Positions 16,112-24,553 are shown, counted from the stretch's first letter. The stretch: 28,707 nucleotides of DNA from an uncultured Planctomycetaceae bacterium (GCA_903927685.1 CAIYOB010001227.1:1-28707), one strand, 5' to 3'. Made by a program: numbers and translations. Notes: a model not told the origin generated them from the letters alone.

Positions 16112-19100
16112 TCAGGGCGCTTTCAGCGCCCCGATGACCAACAAGGTCCCGTCGGCCGCCGAGACGAGCAGCCGGCTGCCGTTGGCAAAGGCGACGGGAC
16201 CAGCGCCCAGCGGTTCCCCGACGTCGGCTTTGGTCAGCTCCTTGCCGTCCTGAGCGGAGATCATCCAGACCGTGCCGGACAAGGACGCCAACAGCAGATT
16301 GCCGGCGACGGGCAGCGGGCGTCCGACCAGCGCTCCGTAGCTTAACGGACTGGTCCAGCGTTGCTTCTGGCCCGCCTCGAACGCCAGCAGCGTTTGCCGA
16401 TCGGTCGCGACCAGGACCAGGTCATTCAAGGTCTCCGGTCCCCAGACGATCCGGCCCTCGACCGGCCACTCTTTTCCAGCCGCCAGATCTGCCGCTCCAA
16501 ACGACAGGACGGTGTCGCTGTTGGCGCCTCGAACCACGCCGTACACCGTGTCGCCCACGGCAGCCAGCGGCGAGGTGATGTCAACTTCGAGCTGGACCTG
16601 CGACAGTTCGGCCAGGTGCGGCTCGGGCTGGTCTTTCACGCCGACGCGGAACAGCTTGCGGCGGTTGTCGGCGATCACAAACTCCCGCTGCTCCGCCCCG
16701 ACGACGGCCGCCCGCTGCCAACCGACTTTGCTGCCCGCCTCGACGGTCGGCTGAAACGGCAACAACTTGTTGTCGCCCGTGGCCGGGTCGACCAGCAGGA
16801 CCTGCCCGTTTTCCAGAGGCGCGATCAGGCCCCCGAGTCCAAAGACGGGCGTGGCCGCGACTTGGGCCGTCGCAGCCGCTTTCAGGACGACGTCCCGCAA
16901 CCGGGCGTCGGGAGTAGCCGCCTGGGGATCGTACACGACGACGTGGGCCGGTTCGCGCGGGCTGGCCAGCGCCCAGCGGCCCTGGTCCATCGTCTGCACC
17001 TCGGTGAACGGTTTGCCGCGGGCCGCAGAACCGGCGGCCGCTGCGGCTTGATCCACAACTCCTGCCTGGAACACTTCGGGTGTGACCTCGAACAGTTCGG
17101 CCTGCGTCGAGATGGAATGGACCTGTTTTCGTTCCATGTCGACGGTCAGCAGGGCGGCCGGGACAGCCAAATCGACTTCCCACTGGACTTTGCCGTCCTC
17201 GCCGGCAATTGCGGCGGCCGTATAGGCGGGAGAATCCTTCCGCCGCCGCAAGTGATACACCGTGTCGCCGATTACCTGAGGCGGAGCCACGAACACATCC
17301 CGCTCGTCCTTGATCCACTGACGGACCAGCCGGTTTCGCGAGGTCTGCACGTCGTACTTGGTGAACCGCTCGTCGCCGACCCACAGCCGGCCGCTGTCGA
17401 ACACCGGATAACCGGTGACGGCCGTCTTGTACGAGGCCACCACCGCTTCGACGATATCCGCCACCGGGTTCTTGGCGTTGGCCGTGTTGACCTCGAACAC
17501 GCGGATCGCGCCCAGGTCGGTGGCCACGAGCACGCGCGAAGCGGCCAGGATCAGCGGGACTTGCACGCGGCCCTGCAGGCGGATCGGCTTGATCGCCGGC
17601 TTGAGCGTCAAGCCGTTGGCGTCCGTCGCCAAGACGTGCAGATCGCTGGAATCGGCGCCGCTGTTCTCGACCAGGAACATGTGGCCCAAGGCCATCACCG
17701 GCGGCGCGGCGACGGTGCCGGCCTTATGCCCCAGGTAATACACCTCCTTGCACTCCAGCGTGACTTCGTCCAGGACGTACAGGTTCGAGTGCTCGCCGAC
17801 CTGGTACAGATGCCCCTTGTCGCTGACGCCCGGGCTGACCTGCAACGCTTGCGGGATCTTGACCTGCCCCGCGGCGTTGCCCGTCTCGGCATCGACGGCG
17901 ACGACGCGTCCGCCGCGGGTCGAGACCAGGATCTGGGCCCCCTTGATCACCGGCTCGGCGAACGGCTCGGCCAGGGGCGTCCGCCAGACCAATTGGCCGG
18001 TATCGCCTTTGAGCCGCAGCAGTTCCTGGTGCCGGCTGTCCACGGCAATCAGGTCCGCCCCCGGCTGGCGGGCCAGCGGCTGCGGATTGGCCAGCGTGTC
18101 GTAGCCCACGCTGCGGCGCCACTTCAGCCGGCCCGTCGCGGCCTGCAATCCGTAGAGCGCCCCGCGGGCCAGGAAGCACACCATTTGCTGATCGTTGCCG
18201 GGCTTGCCGGCGCCCTGCCGGCTGGCCAAGGCGACGCGGAACTCGGCGGCCGCCGGGTGCTCCTCCCGGGCGGCGGCAAGCGGCTCTTCGACCGCTTTGA
18301 CCAGACCTCGCTCGCGCTGGGAGATCGCCAGCACGGCGGCCAGCAACTGGGCGTTCTGATCCAGGCCCGGATACTCGGCCAGCAGGCGGCGGCGGACCTC
18401 GTAAGCCGCGGCGGTCTGGCCCGCCTGTACGGACTTGCCGATTTCCGCCACGGCTTCCGCCAGCCGCTTGCTCTGGTTGATGTTCCGCTTGGCCAGTTCA
18501 ATATCCTCGATGACGTTTTCAATGCGCGTTTCGACGGGCTTGCGCAGCGAGGTAGGGATATAGGTGGGATTATTGACCAGCTTCATCGCCTGCTCGGCCA
18601 GGTCCACCAGCTCCTGCGCCTTTTTCATATCCGCTTCGGTCTTGGCCGGCTGCGAAAAGCCTTCGGCGATTTCCGGCAGGATCGAAGCCAGTTCGGCCCG
18701 GGCCTCGTCGAAAGCGGCCTCGTTTTCGAGCGTCGGCAGGACCTCCTCAACGGCTTTCAGCGCCGGTTGCTTGTCCTTGGAGCCTTCCAGCACCTGCCGG
18801 ATCCGCGCCGTCCCGATCCGCACCCGAGCCAGGCTGACGTTGGGATCATCGGGATAGCCGGCCAGGAACCGCTCGTAATTGGGAATCGCCTGGCTGTAGG
18901 ACCCGGACCGATAAGCCTCGTCGGCGGCCTGCAGCAGCTCGGCCGCGGTCCCGCGAGTCAGCGTGTACCAGAGAACCACGCCGGCAATCAACAGCAGGAC
19001 CAGCCCGCCGCCGCCGGCGTACATCAGCGTGGAATCCCACGGACTGCCCGAGGCCCGCTTCTTGGGCCCGCGGCGAGCGCTCTTCTTCAGCGTGTCCGAT

Positions 19101-19768
19101 GGCTGCTCCTGGAGCCCGCCGCTGGATAGCGATTGTTCGTCCAGCGCCTGCAGACCGCCGGCATCCGCCAGGGGTTGCAGGCCGCCGCTGGCGTCCAGCG
19201 GCTGCAAGCCGGCCACGGGCGTCAGGGGCTGCAAGCCCCCGACGGGCTCCAGCGGTTGCAGACCGCCGACGGGCTGCAAGGGCTTCAAACCGGCAGGTTC
19301 GGGCGACGGACGCAGGCCCGCCGGGCGGGCCGGGGCCGGGAGATCTTTGCTGGCATCCTCCAGTAGCACCACCTCTTCGTCTTCGGCCGGCTTTGCCGGG
19401 GCGTCTTCGGGCAACGGCGCCAAGCCCAGATCGGGTTCGCCGTCCAGCGGCGCCAAGCCCAGTTCGTCGTCGACCCGCGGGGCGGGCTTGCCCTGGCCGC
19501 GGCTGTCCACGGGCTTGCCCGACACCGCCGCCGGTCCCTTTGCCGTGGCCTGGAACTCCTCGGTCTCGTCATCCAAGTCGGCCAGCAACTTGGAAGCCTG
19601 CAGCTTGGTGAGATGGCCGCTGCGGACCAGCCGCTTGGCAATCGAATCGGCCGTGAGGGGCGTCTGGGACGCCGCCGCCTGGTCCCGGAGAGTCTGCAGG
19701 AACCATGCCTCCAACAGGCCGGTTTGTTCCAGTCGATCGAGAAAGCGGTCCGCGGACATCGGCGTCAT
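16112..19768 (-). CDS. Membrane-anchored PQQ-like beta-propeller protein
   Basis: This encodes 1218 residues. Residues about 5-66 form a helical head (ADRFLDRLEQTGLLEAWF, then LVRSGHLTKLQASKLLADL) of a kind I associate with planctomycete cytoplasmic proteins. An acidic/proline linker contains seven nine-residue repeats (151-213). A single membrane helix lies at about 248-270. A TPR-like segment follows (about 274-310, EAYRSGSYSQAIPNYERFL) with a helical region to about 520. Residues about 530-1215 form a PQQ-type propeller with blades such as LYGLQAATGRLKWRR and VVAVDAETG. The propeller should be periplasmic and probably serves protein binding or scaffolding, since I see no quinone-site signature. 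The gene overlaps the zinc-ribbon exbD stop as ATGA, the last join of the envelope operon. Confidence 0.85.
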   Translation of the reverse strand: MTPMSADRFLDRLEQTGLLEAWFLQTLRDQAAASQTPLTADSIAKRLVRSGHLTKLQASKLLADLDDETEEFQATAKGPAAVSGKPVDSRGQGKPAPRVDDELGLAPLDGEPDLGLAPLPEDAPAKPAEDEEVVLLEDASKDLPAPARPAGLRPSPEPAGLKPLQPVGGLQPLEPVGGLQPLTPVAGLQPLDASGGLQPLADAGGLQALDEQSLSSGGLQEQPSDTLKKSARRGPKKRASGSPWDSTLMYAGGGGLVLLLIAGVVLWYTLTRGTAAELLQAADEAYRSGSYSQAIPNYERFLAGYPDDPNVSLARVRIGTARIRQVLEGSKDKQPALKAVEEVLPTLENEAAFDEARAELASILPEIAEGFSQPAKTEADMKKAQELVDLAEQAMKLVNNPTYIPTSLRKPVETRIENVIEDIELAKRNINQSKRLAEAVAEIGKSVQAGQTAAAYEVRRRLLAEYPGLDQNAQLLAAVLAISQRERGLVKAVEEPLAAAREEHPAAAEFRVALASRQGAGKPGNDQQMVCFLARGALYGLQAATGRLKWRRSVGYDTLANPQPLARQPGADLIAVDSRHQELLRLKGDTGQLVWRTPLAEPFAEPVIKGAQILVSTRGGRVVAVDAETGNAAGQVKIPQALQVSPGVSDKGHLYQVGEHSNLYVLDEVTLECKEVYYLGHKAGTVAAPPVMALGHMFLVENSGADSSDLHVLATDANGLTLKPAIKPIRLQGRVQVPLILAASRVLVATDLGAIRVFEVNTANAKNPVADIVEAVVASYKTAVTGYPVFDSGRLWVGDERFTKYDVQTSRNRLVRQWIKDERDVFVAPPQVIGDTVYHLRRRKDSPAYTAAAIAGEDGKVQWEVDLAVPAALLTVDMERKQVHSISTQAELFEVTPEVFQAGVVDQAAAAAGSAARGKPFTEVQTMDQGRWALASPREPAHVVVYDPQAATPDARLRDVVLKAAATAQVAATPVFGLGGLIAPLENGQVLLVDPATGDNKLLPFQPTVEAGSKVGWQRAAVVGAEQREFVIADNRRKLFRVGVKDQPEPHLAELSQVQLEVDITSPLAAVGDTVYGVVRGANSDTVLSFGAADLAAGKEWPVEGRIVWGPETLNDLVLVATDRQTLLAFEAGQKQRWTSPLSYGALVGRPLPVAGNLLLASLSGTVWMISAQDGKELTKADVGEPLGAGPVAFANGSRLLVSAADGTLLVIGALKAP
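16115..16131. terminator. Hairpin between convergent genes
   Basis: GGGCGCT (16115-16121) and AGCGCCC (16125-16131) form a perfect seven-base stem with a three-base loop. It covers the last codons of the propeller gene and lies ten bases after the stop of the convergent DUF1080 gene, so it could act as a short terminator for plus-strand transcription. There is no T-tract. Confidence 0.35.
19130..19318 (-). repeat. Seven tandem 27-base (nine-residue) coding repeats
   Basis: Inside the propeller gene, residues 151-213 are consecutive nine-residue units: GLRPSPEPA, GLKPLQPVG, GLQPLEPVG, GLQPLTPVA, GLQPLDASG, GLQPLADAG and GLQALDEQS. They lie in the cytoplasmic linker just before the membrane helix. 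The related LGLAPLDGE and LGLAPLPED occur at about 103-122. Confidence 0.9.
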
Positions 19769-20436
19769 TCACTTTCCTCTATGGTCATGAGCTGGACCTG
19801 TTCCATTCCCACCTCGGTCCCCGCATCCAGAGCGGCCACCACTTTTTCGTGCAGGGAATCCCCGTGCGCTTTGACCAGCAGTTTGGTCGGCGCCATCCCG
19901 CCGCTGCCGGCATTGCGGGCCTCGCGCAGCTTGCGCAGCAACTCCTGCTCGCTGGGCGCTTCCACATCCCAGTCCGGAGTCACCACGCGATAAGTATTGA
20001 ACTCGTCCACGTACACGGTGACATAGGCGGGGTCTTCCTCCGGGTCCTTGGCCACCACCTGCGTGCTGGGCGCGTCCTGTTTCGGCTTGGGAATCTCAAT
20101 TGATTTCTGCATGGCAAAAGCGGCGGTCACCATGAAGAAAATCAGCAGCTGGAACGTGACGTCGCACATCGGCGTCATGTCCATTTCGGCTTCGGTGGCC
20201 CGGAACTTCTTCGCGGCGGCGATCGTTTCCTCGACCCCGGCCGATTCCGGTTCCTCCTCGACGTCCTCGACGTGCGTCTCGCGCGGGGGCGCGCCAGCCG
20301 GCGCCGTTGCGGGCCGGGGCGGTTGCGGCACGACGATCGCCTGGCCGCACTGCCGGCAGCGGACGCGGCGGCCGATCAGGTGCTCCGGTACGGAGTGCTG
20401 GACCTGGCAGGCTGGGCAGAGGAAGGAATGAGCCAC
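19765..20436 (-). CDS. exbD: Zinc-ribbon-ExbD/TolR fusion protein
   Basis: This encodes 223 residues. The N-terminus carries two CxxC knuckles (Cys7, Cys10, Cys27, Cys30), a zinc-ribbon-like domain of about 35 residues on the cytoplasmic side, followed by a Pro/Glu-rich linker (about 37-72). The ExbD part has the conserved EMDMTPMCDVTFQLLIFF with the proton-path aspartate Asp92 in a single membrane helix (about 91-109). The periplasmic domain follows (about 110-215, VTVYVDEFNTYRV, then LLVKAHGDSLHEKVVAALDAG). ExbD normally pairs with ExbB to couple proton flow to work at the outer membrane. The extra zinc ribbon makes it about 80 residues longer than the usual protein. It follows the other exbD by four bases and overlaps the propeller gene. 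Confidence 0.9.
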   Translation of the reverse strand: MAHSFLCPACQVQHSVPEHLIGRRVRCRQCGQAIVVPQPPRPATAPAGAPPRETHVEDVEEEPESAGVEETIAAAKKFRATEAEMDMTPMCDVTFQLLIFFMVTAAFAMQKSIEIPKPKQDAPSTQVVAKDPEEDPAYVTVYVDEFNTYRVVTPDWDVEAPSEQELLRKLREARNAGSGGMAPTKLLVKAHGDSLHEKVVAALDAGTEVGMEQVQLMTIEESE

Positions 20437-20440
20437 CGCG

Positions 20441-20926
20441 CTATTTCACCTCCGTCACGGCAACATACAGTTGCTGGACACTCTCGTTGCGTGTCGCGGC
20501 CTTGGCGATCCGCGTCACTTCCCGGGTCTTGACCCCCTTGGCCGCCTTGATCAGCACGTTCTGCTTCGTCCCGGACGCAAACTCCTTCTCGACATAGTTG
20601 GCGACGTGCTCCTCCTGGGCGGACAAGTCGCCGGTGCCCACCCGATTCTGGTCGGCGATGCCGTTCCCACAGTAGACGACGGCCTTGCCATCTTCGCCCG
20701 CCGCCAAGGTCACAATGATCGAGGTCTTCTCGACCACCGGCATACCGTACCGTGCCGGCGGCAGTTGCAGCGCCCCGGACGGGTCCATTTTCCCAGCCAC
20801 GAGAAAGAAAATCAGCAGCAAGAACGTCAAGTCGATCATGGACGTGATGTCCATCTCGGTCTCTTCAAACGTCCGGGAGCGAATCAAGGGCTCCATGACG
20901 TCCTGAGCGGATTTCTTGTCCGACAT
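20441..20926 (-). CDS. exbD: ExbD/TolR-family proton-channel subunit
   Basis: This encodes 161 residues, a normal length for ExbD. The short cytoplasmic N-terminus leads into EMDITSMIDLTFLLLIFFLV with the essential aspartate at position 32 in the only membrane helix (about 29-46). The periplasmic domain (about 50-160) ends VQQLYVAVTEVK, the strand normally used for dimer contact. It is encoded between exbB and the zinc-ribbon exbD, so the operon makes two unequal ExbD subunits that could form a heterodimer in the ExbB pore. The gap to exbB is 155 bases and contains the nested inverted repeat. GCAGGCATG at the start offers only a weak ribosome-binding site. Confidence 0.93.
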   Translation of the reverse strand: MSDKKSAQDVMEPLIRSRTFEETEMDITSMIDLTFLLLIFFLVAGKMDPSGALQLPPARYGMPVVEKTSIIVTLAAGEDGKAVVYCGNGIADQNRVGTGDLSAQEEHVANYVEKEFASGTKQNVLIKAAKGVKTREVTRIAKAATRNESVQQLYVAVTEVK

Positions 20927-21017
20927 GCCTGCCGTCCTTCAGCCTGCTTCCCGCCTGTCTCCCTGCCCCGTGCTTCCGGCGAAGCACCCGTCCAAATACA
21001 ACGCCGCGGTTTGGTTG

Positions 21018-21058
21018 CCTTTCGCTCCGCGAAAGGGCGTTCTTTCGCGGAGCGAAAG
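21018..21058. repeat. Nested perfect inverted repeat in the exb operon
   Basis: CTTTCGCTCCGCGAAAG (21019-21035) and its exact reverse complement (21042-21058) are separated by six bases, giving a 17-bp perfect stem. Each arm is also a hairpin by itself: CCTTTCGC/GCGAAAGG with loop TCC (21018-21036) and CTTTCGC/GCGAAAG with loop GGA (21042-21058). It lies between exbB and exbD. It could be an attenuator, an mRNA-stability element or a REP-like mobile palindrome. Confidence 0.9.
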
Positions 21059-21081
21059 ACGACACTAGTCGTGGACGAGTC

Positions 21082-21735
21082 CTAGCCTCCGCGGCGCTGC
21101 CGGCCCTCCAGGCCGCTGCGGAGGCTCTCCAGGACGTGCGTCAGGCCCGAGATCGCCAAGTCTTCCATCTTGCGGATCCGCACATTGATCGCGGCCATGG
21201 CGATCCCCAGGGGGATGGCGACGGCCAGGCCGATCGCGGTGGTGATCAGGGCCAAGCTGATGTCGGCGGCCAGTTCGGTCGGCTTCACGGTTTCGGCGGC
21301 CGCCAACTTGGCAAAGGCGCCCATCATGCCCAGCACGGTCCCAAACAGCCCCAGCATCGGTTCGCTCTTGATCACCATGTTGATCCAGCTGATGCGGTAC
21401 TCCAGGTCCGCCATCAGGTCGCGTTGAAAGCGGTCGACGACGATCTGCCGCACCTTGCTGAACCCCAGGTTGCGGTTGGTGATCGCCAGCTGCGTCAACT
21501 GTGGCACAACTCGCGGATCGCCCTCGCAGATCGCGCTGGCGGCGTCGTAATCGCCCCGCTCCAACGGTTCTTCCATCGAGGTCAGGAATTCGATCTGCGC
21601 CTCTTCATCGCGGAACCGTTTCTGGGCCACCCTTCGCCACACCATCACCACGCAGTAGGCCCCCCACAGCGCGACGATCGCCTGGGCGCCATAGGTCGCG
21701 TTGCCAACGTGCGTTACTAGTCCTTCGTAGTCCAT
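21082..21735 (-). CDS. exbB: MotA/TolQ/ExbB-family proton channel protein
   Basis: This encodes 217 residues of an inner-membrane protein with three hydrophobic segments (about 15-34, 116-141 and 156-185). The family core is clear: EPMLGLFGTVLGMMGAFAKL at about 125-144 and ELAADISLALITTAIGLAVAIP at about 154-175, which form the pore-lining helices. A long cytoplasmic helical loop lies between segments 1 and 2 (EEPLERGDYDAASAICEGDP). With ExbD it makes a pentameric channel that converts proton motive force into mechanical work. It is followed by two exbD genes and preceded by a TonB-shaped protein gene. It starts at 21735, where a Shine-Dalgarno match is poor (GGATAC). Confidence 0.93.
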   Translation of the reverse strand: MDYEGLVTHVGNATYGAQAIVALWGAYCVVMVWRRVAQKRFRDEEAQIEFLTSMEEPLERGDYDAASAICEGDPRVVPQLTQLAITNRNLGFSKVRQIVVDRFQRDLMADLEYRISWINMVIKSEPMLGLFGTVLGMMGAFAKLAAAETVKPTELAADISLALITTAIGLAVAIPLGIAMAAINVRIRKMEDLAISGLTHVLESLRSGLEGRQRRGG

Positions 21736-21876
21736 ATTTGTATCCGACGCGTGTTGATCGATCCGAAAGGAAAGCCACTCCGGCCGTTATTGTAGTCAAA
21801 TCTACGCCCCGTGACATACCCGGCCGCGACTTGACCTGTCTCGGCCGGTGCCGCTGCCGGGACGCACGGCCGCGGT

Positions 21877-22788
21877 TCAAATGGTCGGCGGCGGGCGGAA
21901 GAACTGGTCAATCACAAAGAACTCGTACCCGCTTCCGGCTGGCCGCACGCCGAAAATCGTCTTCAGGAACTCCCGCGCATCGCGGCCCTTGGCGTTCTCC
22001 GCCTCCAGTCGCAGCAACTTCAACTCGGTCTCCCGCGGATAGAACTGCAAGACCATGCGGCGTGGCGTGGGAATCCCGGCCCGGCCGAGCAGGGACCGGT
22101 CAAAGGCCGCCAGCGGTCCGCCGGTGTTCTGCCAGCTCATGTACATCCGCTTTTCGTCTTCCGGTTTCCCGGCACGGCGGTCCGGCTTCGGCTTGGCCAC
22201 ATTGAAGGCGTAATCCACCAGCGGAGTCCCGCCGGCCGCAGCCAGTTCGATCTTAAAAAAATCCAATTGCATGGCGTACGGGTCCAGTCCCGACGTCGTG
22301 TAGCGGATTTCCCAGCGTTCCCAGGGCGGAATGATGTCGCTGCGACCTTCGCCTTCCGGCCCGGGCCCGCGGCTGTCGCCCATGCCGCCGCCGCCCTTGA
22401 CCGTCGCCTCCGCAGCCGTAGCGATCGAGTCCAAGGCCGCGGTCTGCGTCGTCACCACGTCGGTGACCGCTTCCAGCGTCGCCTCGACCTGCGGCTCGTA
22501 CATCTCCTCTTCCAACTCTTCCGGACCGGGCGGCTCCAAGTCGCGGGCATAGCCGGCGGCGTGGTCCCCGCGTCCGGCAAACTCGACCAACTCGACCGGC
22601 ACGGTCTTCTGGGTGAACATCAAGCGGCCGGTCAGCCAGATCAGGAACAGCGAGCCGACGACGATCCCCGCGAGCATGATCAGGGAGATCAGCAGACTGG
22701 CCACGGAGTCGTACGCGCCCGTCCGCAAGGTCTTCAAAGCTTGGGCTTGGGCCGATTCTCGCCGGGGTGATTCCGTCGTCGTACTCAC
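21877..22788 (-). CDS. Unknown single-pass membrane protein with a TonB-like layout
   Basis: I do not recognise the family. With the GTG start at 22788 it encodes 303 residues. The frame stays open upstream, but that part would overlap the preceding gene and reads as a shadow of it. The layout is a short cytoplasmic N-terminus, one membrane helix (about 30-53, SLLISLIMLAGIVVGSLFLIWL), a Pro/Glu/Gly-rich periplasmic stretch (about 65-155, with EPPGPEELEEEMYEP), and a C-terminal domain of about 145 residues (PPWERWEIRYTT to the end). TonB has the same order of parts, and this gene stands immediately before exbB. I see no sequence match to the TonB C-terminal domain. A TonB-like or gate-keeping role is inference. 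The ribosome-binding site is weak. Confidence 0.75.
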   Translation of the reverse strand: MSTTTESPRRESAQAQALKTLRTGAYDSVASLLISLIMLAGIVVGSLFLIWLTGRLMFTQKTVPVELVEFAGRGDHAAGYARDLEPPGPEELEEEMYEPQVEATLEAVTDVVTTQTAALDSIATAAEATVKGGGGMGDSRGPGPEGEGRSDIIPPWERWEIRYTTSGLDPYAMQLDFFKIELAAAGGTPLVDYAFNVAKPKPDRRAGKPEDEKRMYMSWQNTGGPLAAFDRSLLGRAGIPTPRRMVLQFYPRETELKLLRLEAENAKGRDAREFLKTIFGVRPAGSGYEFFVIDQFFRPPPTI

Positions 22789-22843
22789 GGTCTTGCTCGC
22801 TGTCCCGGGTGCCTGGAGTTGCTGTTGGGTTCCGTGCCTGCGA

Positions 22844-24553
22844 TCAGTCCAGCAGTTGCCCGTCCGGCCGGATCGCCAAGTACCATTCCTTCCACTTGTC
22901 CTGCGCGGCCTGCACCTGCTGGGCGGTGGCCTGCGGCGGCGGACCGAAGCCCTGGAACTTGCGGCTGATAAAGGCCAAGCCGTCCCGCGCGGCCTCAACC
23001 ACGCGCCAATCGGGATCGCTCAACGCATAGATCAGCGCCGGTACGTTGTCCAGGTCGCGTGAGCGAGCCAACGTCTTGACTGCCGCCAACCGGGCATCGA
23101 AATTCTCGTTGGTCACCATGGCCCGCAGCCGTTCCAGCTGGCTGGTCCGCTTGGTCAAATCCGCGTCCAGCGACAAGCCACCGGGCAGGGCCTTGGCGTC
23201 GAACTCCTTGTTCTCGGTGCTGTTCAACAGCTCCAACAAGTCATCCACGTCGCGGACCATCTGCGGAATCACAACCTGACCGTCTTGGATGCGGGCGTTG
23301 GTCAAGTCCTTGGGCAAGCCCATGCCGCCGACCAGGATGCCCTCATCCAGTGTCGCCTTCTTGATCGACTTCTGGCTGCTGCGGGTCAGGAACAGCACGG
23401 CGAACGCGGTGTGGACCGGCGGTCCGCAGCCGTGGCCCGGAGAAGTCCAGGACCCGTCGTCCGCCTGCGTCTTCCGCAGGTAGTCGACGCCGGCGTTGTA
23501 CCAATCCGGCTCTTCGATCACCTGGCCCTCGATCAGTTCCTGGAAGCTCCGACAACGTTCCAACGCGTACATGTAGTAGTGATTCCACGACTCGACGTCG
23601 TACGTCATGTTCTTGGCGAACCAAGCATTGCCGGCGGCGGCCGTCTGCAGGACCTGCTGGGCGTTCGTCGAGGCCGGCGTCAGGTACACCGGCACCTTCT
23701 TCTTCGTGTCCGCGGTCTCGACCTTCTGCAAGGCGGGCGGCAAAGCGGATTTCTCTTCTTTCTTGCCCGCGCGCTGGGCGTCTTTTCCAAACCCCAGCAG
23801 GTGCGCGCCGATATAGACGCTGCTCAGTCCCGCCGCCGACATCGAGTGCGTGATCTTGCCCTGCGTCCGCAGCTGGTACGAGCCCGGATCGGTGGGCGAG
23901 TACGCAAACCCGCCGTCGGGATTCTGGGTCCGCATCAGCCACTGGACCGCAGCCTCGACGTTGCGCGCGGGCACCTGCATCTTCGCCTGGTGTGCGGCCC
24001 ACAGGCAAAGGACGCCGTACTGGGTCTGGGAGGTATCGTCGTAGGTGTGCGGATCATAGCCCCAAGCGCCGTTGGGCCGCTGCCGCTGCAGCATGGCCTG
24101 CAGGAAGACGTTGATCTCGGATTCAAACTGCCGCGGATCGACTTCGCACAGGAAGAAACACGTGATCGCCTCGTTATAGCAGTAATTGGGAATGCCGCTC
24201 TTCAAGACCGTGTCGGCACGCGCCCGCGCCTCGGCGATCGCCGTTTGCACCAAAGGATGGCTCAGCCCTTTGCCGGCCTTCAACAACGCCAACGCCACCA
24301 GGCACTTCCCGCCCACCTCTTTTTCCGTGTTCCCGTTCTTCTCCAGATAGGGAATCGCTTTGTTGAGCAACTGCTGGACTTCCGGGCCGTCCAGCGAGTA
24401 GCCCCAGGCGGCCTGCGGCCCGAGCCAGGCACACACCAACACCGCCGCCCAAGCCGGCGCATTGAGTCCCCACGCCAGGAACCGCCGCGGCGTACTGCCG
24501 AGCCGGCCCGGCAGGCGGACGACTTGGTCATTTGGCAAACACAACGTGTCCAT
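22844..24553 (-). CDS. Squalene-cyclase-fold (prenyltransferase-repeat) protein
   Basis: This encodes 569 residues. The start at 24553 gives a signal or anchor segment at about 32-51 (PAWAAVLVCAWLGPQAAWG); upstream in-frame codons are unlikely to be protein. The body has alpha/alpha-toroid repeats of the prenyltransferase/squalene-oxidase type: QRPNGAWGYDPHTYDDTSQTQYG, then QNPDGGFAYSP, then QADDGSWTSPGHGCGPPVHTAFAVLFL. No DxDD cyclase motif is apparent, so terpene cyclisation is unlikely. The C-terminal 120 residues hold a HEAT-like pair (AVKTLARSRDLDNVPALIYAL). It should face the periplasm. As the first gene of the envelope operon it may bind proteins or glycans for the Exb motor, which is inference. 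Confidence 0.87.
   Translation of the reverse strand: MDTLCLPNDQVVRLPGRLGSTPRRFLAWGLNAPAWAAVLVCAWLGPQAAWGYSLDGPEVQQLLNKAIPYLEKNGNTEKEVGGKCLVALALLKAGKGLSHPLVQTAIAEARARADTVLKSGIPNYCYNEAITCFFLCEVDPRQFESEINVFLQAMLQRQRPNGAWGYDPHTYDDTSQTQYGVLCLWAAHQAKMQVPARNVEAAVQWLMRTQNPDGGFAYSPTDPGSYQLRTQGKITHSMSAAGLSSVYIGAHLLGFGKDAQRAGKKEEKSALPPALQKVETADTKKKVPVYLTPASTNAQQVLQTAAAGNAWFAKNMTYDVESWNHYYMYALERCRSFQELIEGQVIEEPDWYNAGVDYLRKTQADDGSWTSPGHGCGPPVHTAFAVLFLTRSSQKSIKKATLDEGILVGGMGLPKDLTNARIQDGQVVIPQMVRDVDDLLELLNSTENKEFDAKALPGGLSLDADLTKRTSQLERLRAMVTNENFDARLAAVKTLARSRDLDNVPALIYALSDPDWRVVEAARDGLAFISRKFQGFGPPPQATAQQVQAAQDKWKEWYLAIRPDGQLLD

Noticed and set aside
16361..19129. Open frame of 922 codons on the plus strand opposite the propeller gene
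   Set aside because: Biased composition without domains or signal peptide. The minus strand has a convincing propeller protein with operon context.
22789..22998. N-terminal extension of the TonB-shaped protein
   Set aside because: It overlaps the end of the squalene-cyclase-fold gene and is Arg/Pro-rich shadow sequence; the GTG at 22788 is preferred.
22844..24553. Reading the alpha/alpha-toroid protein as a hopanoid or terpene cyclase
   Set aside because: No DxDD catalytic motif is visible, it has an export signal, and it lies in a protein-machine operon.
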